NCBI GenBank assembly: GCA_016176555.1 | Contig: JACOWY010000025.1 | Span: forward strand, 1 to 41,911 | Direction of reading: 5' to 3' | DNA: 41,911 nucleotides | From: Candidatus Chisholmbacteria bacterium | Lineage (GTDB): Bacteria; Patescibacteriota; Microgenomatia; UBA1400; JACOWY01 | In this document: positions 15,334-22,984 of the stretch, in pieces | How positions within the stretch are numbered: position 1 is the first letter of the stretch | Layout: every line of letters begins with the position of its first letter | Notes under the pieces: generated by a model | The model's input: the letters and a program-made list of their open reading frames with translations, nothing else | Told to the model about the DNA's origin: nothing | Database searches by the model: none | Made by a program: the position numbers and the translations under genes

Positions 15334-17487
15334 TTAGTTTGATTTTTCGACTGTTGCCTGGGGTTTGTTTTGAGCGACGATGGGGGCCGCGATATTGGCG
15401 GGCACTTCTTCATAGTGAGAAGGCTCCATGTAATACGCCGCTCTCCCCTGGGACATGCTTCTCAATATTGTAGCATACCGAGATAATTCTGCCAAGGGAG
15501 CCTGGGCGGTGATGATGCGAGTTTTGCCGCGACTTTTGGTACCTAAGATCTGGGCGCGTTTACTGGAGAGGTCACCAATGATGTCGCCCATAAATTCTTC
15601 GGGGCTCGTCACTTCGACTTTCATGATGGGTTCGAGCAGTACCAGATCGGCTCTTTTGGTGGCGTTTTGCAGCGCCATGGAACCAGCGATTTTGAAAGCA
15701 ATTTCTGATGAGTCGACTTCGTGGTAGCTGCCGTCGTAGACAGCCACCGAAAGATCAACCAAAGGGTAGCCGGCCAGAACGCCATTTTGGACGGCCTCTT
15801 TAACACCTTTCTCTACGGCAGGGATAAATTCTCGGGGGATAGCGGCGCCTTTAATCTCGTTTAAGAACTTAAAGCCTTCGCCTCGAGGCAATGGTTCGAC
15901 TCTTAAGAGGCAATGCCCATATTGACCGCGGCCGCCTGATTGGCGGATATATTTGCCTTCCCCTTGGGCAATCTGCTTAATAGTTTCTTTGTAGGCAACC
16001 TGGGGATTGCCAGTGTTGGCGGCGACATGGAACTCTCGCTTCATGCGATCAACGATGATCTCGAGATGAAGTTCGCCCATACCAGAGATGATAGTTTGGC
16101 CGGTTTCGAAGTTGGTTTTGATTTTAAACGTTGGGTCTTCATCAGCTAGTTGGGTGAGGGCGGAGCCCATTTTTTCCTGGTCGCTTTTGGTCTTAGGTTC
16201 GATGCTTAAGGAAATGACTGGCTCGGCAAATTCAATGCCTTCAAAAACGACAGGGTGATTTTCATCGCAGAGCGTATCGCCGGTACTGGTTTTTTTGAGG
16301 CCGACGACGGCGACGATCTCACCGGCGGTGGCTGATTTAATTTCTTCACGTTGGTTGGCGTGCATGAGCAAAATCCGGCCGATGCGTTCTTTTTCTTTTT
16401 TGGTGGCGTTGTAGATGTAGCTACCGGAATTAATGATGCCTGATTGCACCCTAATGTAGGTAAGCCTACCCACGTGGGGATCGGTTTGGATTTTGAAAGC
16501 CAGGGCCGAGGCGGGCTCGCTGTCTTTGGGGTGGCGGATTTCCGGTTGGCCCGTTTTGGGATGGAGGCCTTCGGCTGCCTGGACATCTTCAGGTGAGGGA
16601 AGGTACTCGACGATGGCGTCGAGTAGGGGCTGGACGCCTTTGTTGCGTAGACTCGAGCCACAAAAGATGGGGACAAGCGAGCCTTTAATCGTGGCCTGAC
16701 GGAGGGCTAGTTTCAATTCGGTGACAGCGGGTTTTTGATCGCCCAGGTATTTCTCGAGAAGTTTGTCGTCTGTTTCAGCGATTTGCTCGATCAATTTTTG
16801 GCGATACTTGGCCACATCTGCTTTTAGGTCTTGCGGAATTTCGATCACGTTGTACTTGGCCCCAGTTTCGTCACCTTCCCAGATCACCGCTTGTTCCTCG
16901 AGAAGGAGGACGACGCCTTTGAATGAGGCTTCGACGCCAATCGGTAGGGTCATGATGGCGGGGTGGGCACCGAGTTTATCTTTGACGTCAGCGACGGTAG
17001 CGAGAAAGTCGGCCCCTAATTTATCCATTTTGTTGGCAAAACAAATGCGGGGGACGTTGTATTTGTCGGCTTGGCGCCAAACTGTTTCGGATTGAGATTG
17101 GACGCCTTCTTCGGAATCCAAAACGGTGATACCGCCATCAAGCACTCGGAGCGAGCGTTCGACTTCGGCGGTGAAATCGACGTGACCGGGAGTATCGATG
17201 ATGTTGATGCGGTGGGGTTCTTTGTTGATGGCTTGGGGGAGGACTGGGGTCCAAAAAGTGGTGGTGGCGGCAGAAACGATGGTGATGCCGCGCTCTTTTT
17301 CTTGCTCCATCCAGTCCATCTGGGTAGTGCCCTCATCGATATCGCCCAGTTTATAGCTTTTGCCGGTGTAGTAGAGGATGCGTTCGGTAGTGGTGGTTTT
17401 ACCGGCATCGATATGGGCGATGATGCCGATGTTGCGGATGTGGTCTTTGGGGAGGTTGCGGTCTTGAGTTTGAGTGGGTTGAGCCAT
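15334..17487 (-). CDS. fusA: Elongation factor G
   Basis: EF-G drives ribosomal translocation and, with RRF, recycling. The 717-residue protein has [15 protein letters not shown] (P-loop, residues about 24-38), [40 protein letters not shown], domain IV part [18 protein letters not shown] and the C-terminal [16 protein letters not shown]. All five domains appear complete. It follows the small hypothetical gene by 18 bases. Confidence 0.98.
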   Translation of the reverse strand: MAQPTQTQDRNLPKDHIRNIGIIAHIDAGKTTTTERILYYTGKSYKLGDIDEGTTQMDWMEQEKERGITIVSAATTTFWTPVLPQAINKEPHRINIIDTPGHVDFTAEVERSLRVLDGGITVLDSEEGVQSQSETVWRQADKYNVPRICFANKMDKLGADFLATVADVKDKLGAHPAIMTLPIGVEASFKGVVLLLEEQAVIWEGDETGAKYNVIEIPQDLKADVAKYRQKLIEQIAETDDKLLEKYLGDQKPAVTELKLALRQATIKGSLVPIFCGSSLRNKGVQPLLDAIVEYLPSPEDVQAAEGLHPKTGQPEIRHPKDSEPASALAFKIQTDPHVGRLTYIRVQSGIINSGSYIYNATKKEKERIGRILLMHANQREEIKSATAGEIVAVVGLKKTSTGDTLCDENHPVVFEGIEFAEPVISLSIEPKTKSDQEKMGSALTQLADEDPTFKIKTNFETGQTIISGMGELHLEIIVDRMKREFHVAANTGNPQVAYKETIKQIAQGEGKYIRQSGGRGQYGHCLLRVEPLPRGEGFKFLNEIKGAAIPREFIPAVEKGVKEAVQNGVLAGYPLVDLSVAVYDGSYHEVDSSEIAFKIAGSMALQNATKRADLVLLEPIMKVEVTSPEEFMGDIIGDLSSKRAQILGTKSRGKTRIITAQAPLAELSRYATILRSMSQGRAAYYMEPSHYEEVPANIAAPIVAQNKPQATVEKSN

Positions 17488-17505
17488 ATGGGTAAGCTTT
17501 AGTTT

Positions 17506-17754
17506 TTAAGTTGATAGCGATCTTAAACCGAGCTCTTGCATAACTTCATTCGGATCAAAACCTGCCTGGATGAGGTCAATTCCAACTATTAAGCGTAGAT
17601 ATCTCTCAGCAAAATCAGGATGAATTTCTGCTAGTTTGAGTGCCAATTCAGCTGCTGATCCTAGGGGGCCGTCAAACCCTGTTGTGTCGTCATTTGCGGC
17701 TCTTAGCAACTTAATTAGTGGAAAAAAGTTGAAACCTCCTTCTTGATCAGACAT
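17506..17754 (-). CDS. Hypothetical 82-residue protein between rpsG and fusA
   Basis: Not recognised. The product is acidic and predicted helical (AAELALKLAEIHPDFAERYL, then LIQAGFDPNEVMQELGLRSL), with no Cys, no signal peptide and no membrane segment. It starts 12 bases after the rpsG stop, with weak AGGAA upstream, and ends 18 bases before fusA. It is therefore almost certainly co-transcribed with the str genes, which normally have nothing here. Codon usage is not obviously different by eye. It may be a lineage-specific helical protein. Confidence 0.75.
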   Translation of the reverse strand: MSDQEGGFNFFPLIKLLRAANDDTTGFDGPLGSAAELALKLAEIHPDFAERYLRLIVGIDLIQAGFDPNEVMQELGLRSLST

Positions 17755-17766
17755 CTTTGATTCCTG

Positions 17767-18243
17767 TTACCACCTAAAGTGTGCAAACGCTTTGTTGGCT
17801 TCGGCTTGGCGATGGGCATTCAGTTTGCGACTAATAGCGCCACCCTCATTTTTGGTGGCGTCGAGAATTTCGGCTGAAAGTTTTTCTGAGAAAGTGTGAT
17901 AGGTTTTACTGTCTCGATTCTGCGCTTCGATAATGAGCCACCTGACGGCAATGGAAAAACCCCGAGTGTCTTTGACGGGCATGGGCACTTGGTAGGCGGC
18001 TCCGCCGACGCGGCGGGATCGGACCATCATTTGCGGAGTGATGTTTTTAATCGCCTCTTCGAAGACTAAAACAGGGTCTTTTTTAGTGTTAGTTTTGATG
18101 AGATCCAAAGCTTTATAGACTTGTCTTTGGGCGACACCCTTTTTGCCGTCTTTCATGACGCGGTTGATGAGCTTGGCCAGCCTCGGGCTGCCATAGAGAG
18201 GATCGGGTTTGATGGAACGGGGTTTAAATTTGGTGGCGCGCAT
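17767..18243 (-). CDS. rpsG: 30S ribosomal protein S7
   Basis: S7 nucleates the 30S head and contacts the E site. The 158-residue protein has DPLYGSPRLAKLINRVMKDGKKGVAQR (residues about 15-41), the RRVGGAAYQVPMPV segment, FSIAVRWLIIEAQNR and NEGGAISRKLNAHRQAEANKAFAHFRW. It follows rpsL by 26 bases. Length is normal. Confidence 0.97.
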   Translation of the reverse strand: MRATKFKPRSIKPDPLYGSPRLAKLINRVMKDGKKGVAQRQVYKALDLIKTNTKKDPVLVFEEAIKNITPQMMVRSRRVGGAAYQVPMPVKDTRGFSIAVRWLIIEAQNRDSKTYHTFSEKLSAEILDATKNEGGAISRKLNAHRQAEANKAFAHFRW

Positions 18244-18269
18244 ATAAAAGTCTAGAGAAATTAATCGCC

Positions 18270-18749
18270 TTAGGCCGTAGGTGTTGGGGCTGGTTGAGCT
18301 TCAGGCGTGGGGGCGGGAGTGGTGACTCCGCCACCAGCTTCGCCACTTTTGGTGGTGCCGTATTTGGAGCGACCTTGTTTTTTGCCGGCGACACCCGTTG
18401 TGTCGAACTTACCCCGGACGATATGGTACTTGACTCCAGGAAGATCTTTGACCCGACCGCCCCTAACGAGGACGATGGAGTGCTCGGCGAGATTATGGCC
18501 TTCTCCAGGAATGTAGGCGGTAATCTCTTGTTTATTTGAAAGGCGAACCCGGGCAATTTTACGCAGCGCAGAGTTGGGTTTTTTGGGAGTGGTGGTTTTG
18601 ACGATGACGCAGACTCCTCTTTTTTGCGGGTTCGTGGTCATGACCATGCGGCGAGCCACCGAGTTATACGAGCGCCTGAGCGCCGTGGCTTTGACCTTCT
18701 TGTTGGGGCTTTTACGCCCCTTGCGGATGAGCTGGTTAATTGTAGGCAT
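18270..18749 (-). CDS. rpsL: 30S ribosomal protein S12 with Ala/Pro/Thr tail
   Basis: S12 lies at the decoding centre. The start is ATG 18749 ([20 protein letters not shown]); a longer frame to 18827 reads through family A repeat. Decoding signatures [20 protein letters not shown] and [20 protein letters not shown] are intact. After [11 protein letters not shown] a low-complexity tail of about 25 residues ([20 protein letters not shown]) extends the protein to 159 residues, against about 124-137 normally. It would be surface exposed; no function is known. Confidence 0.96.
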   Translation of the reverse strand: MPTINQLIRKGRKSPNKKVKATALRRSYNSVARRMVMTTNPQKRGVCVIVKTTTPKKPNSALRKIARVRLSNKQEITAYIPGEGHNLAEHSIVLVRGGRVKDLPGVKYHIVRGKFDTTGVAGKKQGRSKYGTTKSGEAGGGVTTPAPTPEAQPAPTPTA

Positions 18750-18759
18750 AAATTCTCTT

Positions 18760-18802
18760 CGTACTTTTTCTTTCAGAAAGAAAAAGCTACGGCAAAAAGA
18801 AA
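18760..18802. repeat. Family A hairpin, copy 4
   Basis: GTACTTTTTCTTT-C-AGAAAGAAAAAGCTAC and then GGCAAAAAGAAA on the plus strand, ending 10 bases before the rpsL ATG. Read through from upstream it would encode RSFFFLKEK. Confidence 0.8.
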
Positions 18803-18810
18803 CTAATGGT

Positions 18811-18843
18811 ACACGTGCTGCGCACAAAGTTTGCTCGCACGTG
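18811..18843. repeat. Family B covarying hairpin, copy 6
   Basis: Arms CACGTGC and GCACGTG flank the core TGCGCACAAAGTTTGCTC. It is one of two B copies in the rpoC-rpsL spacer; the other is at 18930. Confidence 0.78.
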
Positions 18844-18855
18844 AATTCAAGATCA

Positions 18856-18898
18856 TTAAGGGGAAACCATGGTTTTCCCTTAAGTATCCCTTTCCTTC
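18856..18898. repeat. Family C hairpin, copy 4
   Basis: Arms TTAAGGGGAAACC and GGTTTTCCCTTAA enclose AT with one G-T opposition; the trailer GTATCCCTTTCCTT is related to the other copies. It lies between the two B copies of the 341-base rpoC-rpsL spacer, where I see no gene and no clear promoter. Confidence 0.7.
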
Positions 18899-18929
18899 AA
18901 GGCCTCGCGGGCCCCCTTTCCTAATAGGT

Positions 18930-18961
18930 ATGTTCCTGCGCAAACAGTTTGCTCGGAACAT
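18930..18961. repeat. Family B covarying hairpin, copy 7
   Basis: Arms ATGTTCC and GGAACAT flank the core TGCGCAAACAGTTTGCTC, whose inner GCAAAC-A-GTTTGC pairs perfectly on both strands. That makes this the best-paired core of the family. Confidence 0.8.
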
Positions 18962-18973
18962 GATTTAAAGATT

Positions 18974-19000
18974 TAAAAAAACAGTCCGAAGACTGTTTTT
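18974..19000 (-). terminator. Intrinsic terminator after rpoC
   Basis: On the minus strand AAAAACAGTC-TTCG-GACTGTTTTT forms a 10-bp stem with a stable TTCG loop and runs into further T residues. It lies about 90 bases after the rpoC stop. It would end or reduce rpoBC transcription before the str genes. Confidence 0.85.
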
Positions 19001-19090
19001 AATATCAGCTTCGCATTACTCCATCGAGTCGAACTCGACTGGGACCTTCATGCTGGCAAGAGGTAGTTTACCACAGATTTGGGGTTTTAA

Positions 19091-22000
19091 CTACTCTTTG
19101 ATCATGGCTCTTTCGGGACTAACTGGAATGAGGCGACCGATGATGACGTTTTCTTTAAGGCCTAAGAGATGATCAACTTGACCAGTCGAGGCGGCGTCGG
19201 TCAATTTGTTGGTGGTTTCTTGGAATGAAGCCGACGAGAGCCAGGAGTTGGTGAAGAGTGAGGCACGGGTGATACCGAGCAGGGTCACCTGAGCGGTGGC
19301 GGGTTCGCCACCTTCAGCCAGAATTTTTTCATTTTCTTCTTCGAAGGTAGCTTTGTCGGCGAGTTCTCCAGGCAGGAGTGAGGTATCACCTGGTTCTTCG
19401 ATGAGGACTTTGTCGCTCATTTTGCGGATGATGACTTCGAAGTGGCGGTCGTTGATGGGAATACCTTGAGATTCGTAGACGGCTTGGACTTCTCCTAGAA
19501 GGTACATTTGGGTGGGGCGCAAGCCTTTGAGTTTGAGGAGTTCTTGCAACTCGAGGGAACCTGAAGCGAGTTGGGTGGCGGGGTCGACGACGTCGCCCTT
19601 TTTGACTTTGAGAGTAGAAGTTAAGGGAATGAGGTAGGTTTTGGCTTCGATCGGCTTGGTTTTACTCAAGATAGTGACTTGGTAGCCTTCGTCAGTTTCT
19701 TCAACATCAATTGTCCCTCCAATTTCAGCCAGGGGCGACATATTTTTAGGGGTACGAGCCTCAAAAAGCTCTTCTACCCTCGGTAAACCCTGGGTGACGT
19801 CCAGCCCCACGATGCCACCGGCGTGTTTGACGCGCATGGTGAGCTGAGTACCTGGTTCACCAATGCTTTGGGCAGCGATGACGCCGGCGGGGGTGCCGAT
19901 TTCAATGGGTTTTTTAGTGGAAAAGTCCCAACCATAGCAGGTGGCACAAAGACCATAGCGGTTTTCGCAAGTTAGGGGGGAGCGAACCGAGACACTTTTG
20001 ACCGACGCCACGACGATGGCTTTGACATGATCGTCGTCGATGATGCCTCCACCTTCGACAATGACTTTTTTGGTTTTGGGGTGGATGATGCGTTTGTGGG
20101 CGACGCGGCCTAAGATGCGGGCAGCGAATGAACGGGCGCGGGGGCCGCTCGCCTCAATTTCGATGCCTTTTTTAGTACCACAATCTTCGCTTCTGACGAT
20201 AGCGTCATGAGCCACGTCGATTAATCTTCTGGTTAAGTAACCGGCGTCGGCAGTTTTGAGAGCTGAGTCGGTGAGGCCTTTGCGAGAACCACGAGTGGAG
20301 GTGACGTATTCGAAAATAGACAGCCCTTCGCGGAAGTTACTTTTGGTAGGCATTTCGACAATTTTTCCCAGGGGATCGACGACTAGGCCGCGCATGGCAG
20401 CCAGCTGTTTGACCTGGTCTTTGGAGGCACGGGTACCGCCAGAATCGATACTCATCTTAACGGCGTTTTCGTCCTCAAAGTTTTCCCAGGTACGATCGGC
20501 GATTTCGTCGGTGGTGTCCATCCAGACTTCGTTGACTAAGCGGCGTTTTTCTTCGGCGGTAATCAGCCCCAGTTTAAAGTTCTGCTCGACTGTTTCGGCT
20601 TTCTTGTTGGCTGCCTCGATGAGTTCGCCTTTCTCAGGAATAATTTTGCAATCGGAGACGGCGATGGAAATGCCAGAGAGGGTGGCAGCTTGGAAGCCAG
20701 TTTTTTTAATGGCGTCGATGAGTTTGGTCGTCGCTGCTTTGCCCTCCGTGGCAATGGAGCGCCGAACCAAATCTTTGATGGCCCCAGCGGTGACTGGTTG
20801 GTTGATAAAGCGGAGGCTTTCGGGAAGGATTTCGTTAAACAAGATGCGGCCAACGGAAGTTTTGACGATAGTGGGGGCAATTTTGGCTTTGAGGCGCATG
20901 CGGACTTTAACTTCTTGCCTGAGGGTAATGTATTTGGCTTGATAGGCCCTGATGGCTTCTTGGGGATTTGAGAATATGGTGGTGGGTAATTGGCGGGTTT
21001 TATCAAGTGACGTTAAGTAGAAACTCCCTAGAGCCATTTCTTTGTTGGGCACGGTGATGGGCGAACCATCCGCTGGTTTGAGGAGATTATTTTCGGGCAT
21101 CATTAAAGATTTGGCTTCTTCCCTGGCGACTTTACCTAAGGGAACATGGACGGCCATTTGGTCGCCGTCGAAGTCGGCGTTGTAACCATTGCAGACACAG
21201 GGGTGAATCCGAATGGCGTTACCCTCGATTAAAATGGGATAGAAAGCTTGAATGCCAAGTTTATGCAGGGTGGGGGCACGGTTTAAAAGGACGGGGTGGT
21301 CGTGGATGATACCTTCGAGGATGTCAAAAACTTCTGGGGTGTGGCGTTCTAAGACGTGTTTGGCGGACTTGACGTTTGGGGCAATCCCTTGCTTGATGAC
21401 TTCCCGGAGGACATAAGGTTTAAACATTTCCAAGGCCATTTCTTTGGGAATGCCACATTGGTTGAGACTCAATTCCGGGCCGACGACAATGACTGAACGC
21501 CCGGAGTAGTCGGTGCGTTTGCCCAGGAGGTTTTGGCGAAAACGGCCTTGTTTACCCCGGAGCATATCAGAGAGGGAGCGAAGTTCTTTTCTAAGCCTCC
21601 GGCGGCGCTGGGTGCGGGATTGAGAGGCGTCGATCAGAGAATCAACTGCTTCTTGGAGCATGCGTTTTTCGTTGCGCAAAATCACTTCAGGGGCACCGAG
21701 GTCAATCAGGTGTTTGAGGCGGTTGTTGCGGTTTAAGACGCGGCGGTAGAGATCGTTGAGGTCTGAGGTAGCAAAGCGACCCCCTGAGAGCTGAACCATA
21801 GGACGAAGGTCGGGAGGAATGACGGGGACGAGGCGAAAGATCATCCAGCTGGGGTCGACGCCGGCTTTTTTAAGGCCTTCGACCACCCTGAGTCTTTTGG
21901 TGGCTTTGAGGCGCCGGGCGCCGGTGAGCTCTTTGGTTTCGAGTCTTAGTTTAGCGGTGAGTTTGTCGAGATTGATGTCTTTAATGATCTCTAAAAGAGC

Positions 22001-22801
22001 TTCGGCGCCCATGCCCACTTTGAGGTGAGAAACGGCATCGTAATCGAGGAGTTTGAGGTACTCATCTTCGGTGAGGATAGAGCGCTTTTTGAGTTTTTTG
22101 ACCATGGAGCGAATGGCTTTGAAGATTTCTTCGGCAGTAGCCTTTTCGGCGGCGAGATTTTCCCGAATGGTGGCGATTTCTTGTTTGGTCTTGAGCTTTT
22201 GCTCGCTAAGGGCGAGATCCCGTTGTTCTTTGGTTTTAATTTTTTGGCGAATTTCGGCTAGACTAGATACCCCTTTTTGTTCGGTTTGGGTGATTTTTTC
22301 TTTGGTGTCTTTTTCCAGTTCTTGGTGTTTCTTTTGGAGATTGGCTTCGAGACGATCCAAAACTTTGATTTTTTCTTCATTATCAACGCTCAAGCAGACA
22401 AATTTGGCAAAATAAATGACTCCGGTTAAGCTTCTGGGGGGAATGTTGAGGAGTAATGATAGTTTAGAGGGGGCGCCTTTGAAAAACCAGACGTGAGCTA
22501 CGGGCGAGGCTAAGGAGATATGGCCCATGCGCTCGCGGCGAACTCGGCTTTGGGTGACTTCGACGCCACACTTATCGCAAATAATGCCGCGGTAGCGAAT
22601 CCTTTTGTATTTGCCACAGTAGCACTCCCAGTCTTTGGTGGGGCCAAAAATGCGCTCACAAAAGAGGCCGTCTTTTTCGGGTTTGAGGGTGCGGTAGTTG
22701 ATGGTTTCTGGTTTTAAGACCTCGCCGTGCGACCAGGAGCGCATGGTTTCTGGTGAGGCGACGGAGAGGCGAAGGGCTTCAAAATCAATAATGTTTTTCA
22801 T
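19091..22801 (-). CDS. rpoC: RNA polymerase beta' subunit
   Basis: The beta' subunit carries the catalytic Mg site and the clamp. The 1236-residue protein has the N-terminal zinc finger ([20 protein letters not shown], about residues 60-79), the LPVLPPDLRP-like [28 protein letters not shown], the active-site [15 protein letters not shown], the second zinc site CGTKKGIE with [18 protein letters not shown], and the trigger-loop/bridge region [22 protein letters not shown]. The order of domains is that of short beta' subunits without large insertions. It starts without a clear Shine-Dalgarno sequence after family A/B repeats. Confidence 0.98.
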   Translation of the reverse strand: MKNIIDFEALRLSVASPETMRSWSHGEVLKPETINYRTLKPEKDGLFCERIFGPTKDWECYCGKYKRIRYRGIICDKCGVEVTQSRVRRERMGHISLASPVAHVWFFKGAPSKLSLLLNIPPRSLTGVIYFAKFVCLSVDNEEKIKVLDRLEANLQKKHQELEKDTKEKITQTEQKGVSSLAEIRQKIKTKEQRDLALSEQKLKTKQEIATIRENLAAEKATAEEIFKAIRSMVKKLKKRSILTEDEYLKLLDYDAVSHLKVGMGAEALLEIIKDINLDKLTAKLRLETKELTGARRLKATKRLRVVEGLKKAGVDPSWMIFRLVPVIPPDLRPMVQLSGGRFATSDLNDLYRRVLNRNNRLKHLIDLGAPEVILRNEKRMLQEAVDSLIDASQSRTQRRRRLRKELRSLSDMLRGKQGRFRQNLLGKRTDYSGRSVIVVGPELSLNQCGIPKEMALEMFKPYVLREVIKQGIAPNVKSAKHVLERHTPEVFDILEGIIHDHPVLLNRAPTLHKLGIQAFYPILIEGNAIRIHPCVCNGYNADFDGDQMAVHVPLGKVAREEAKSLMMPENNLLKPADGSPITVPNKEMALGSFYLTSLDKTRQLPTTIFSNPQEAIRAYQAKYITLRQEVKVRMRLKAKIAPTIVKTSVGRILFNEILPESLRFINQPVTAGAIKDLVRRSIATEGKAATTKLIDAIKKTGFQAATLSGISIAVSDCKIIPEKGELIEAANKKAETVEQNFKLGLITAEEKRRLVNEVWMDTTDEIADRTWENFEDENAVKMSIDSGGTRASKDQVKQLAAMRGLVVDPLGKIVEMPTKSNFREGLSIFEYVTSTRGSRKGLTDSALKTADAGYLTRRLIDVAHDAIVRSEDCGTKKGIEIEASGPRARSFAARILGRVAHKRIIHPKTKKVIVEGGGIIDDDHVKAIVVASVKSVSVRSPLTCENRYGLCATCYGWDFSTKKPIEIGTPAGVIAAQSIGEPGTQLTMRVKHAGGIVGLDVTQGLPRVEELFEARTPKNMSPLAEIGGTIDVEETDEGYQVTILSKTKPIEAKTYLIPLTSTLKVKKGDVVDPATQLASGSLELQELLKLKGLRPTQMYLLGEVQAVYESQGIPINDRHFEVIIRKMSDKVLIEEPGDTSLLPGELADKATFEEENEKILAEGGEPATAQVTLLGITRASLFTNSWLSSASFQETTNKLTDAASTGQVDHLLGLKENVIIGRLIPVSPERAMIKE

Positions 22802-22812
22802 AAACAGTCATT

Positions 22813-22917
22813 CATACTTTTTCTTTGGGAAAGAAAAATTAGAGAAGCCTACGGCTTCAGAAACGCTTTGTTTTTAAGTTTTTTTTAATGGTTCTCTTGT
22901 TTTGGCAAAAAGAAATT
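22813..22917. repeat. Family A hairpin, copy 5, interrupted
   Basis: The left part (ACTTTTTCTTTGGGAAAGAA, 22816-22835) and the right part (GGCAAAAAGAAATT, 22904-22917) match family A. About 65 bases intervene where other copies have only GTTAC. The insert contains a GAAGCC-TAC-GGCTTC hairpin (22844-22858) and T-rich sequence. Confidence 0.65.
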
Positions 22918-22923
22918 AACGGT

Positions 22924-22975
22924 ATGCTTCTGCGCGCCTGCCTACCGGCAGGCAGGCAAAGCTTGCTCGAAGCAT
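22924..22975. repeat. Family B hairpin, copy 8, carrying the inserted 20-bp palindrome
   Basis: Arms ATGCTTC (22924-22930) and GAAGCAT (22969-22975) are intact. The core TGCGCG/CAAAGCTTGCTC is split at 22937-22956 by CCTGCCTACCGGCAGGCAGG. Removing those 20 bases restores an exact 18-nt core. It lies in the rpoB-rpoC spacer. Confidence 0.82.
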
Positions 22976-22984
22976 GATTTAGAT

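Noticed and set aside
18750-18827. N-terminal extensions of rpsL (and of rplV at 10143-10214)
   Set aside because: They translate the family A repeat (FFFLKEK-type peptide) and precede the normal family start; they are not part of the proteins.
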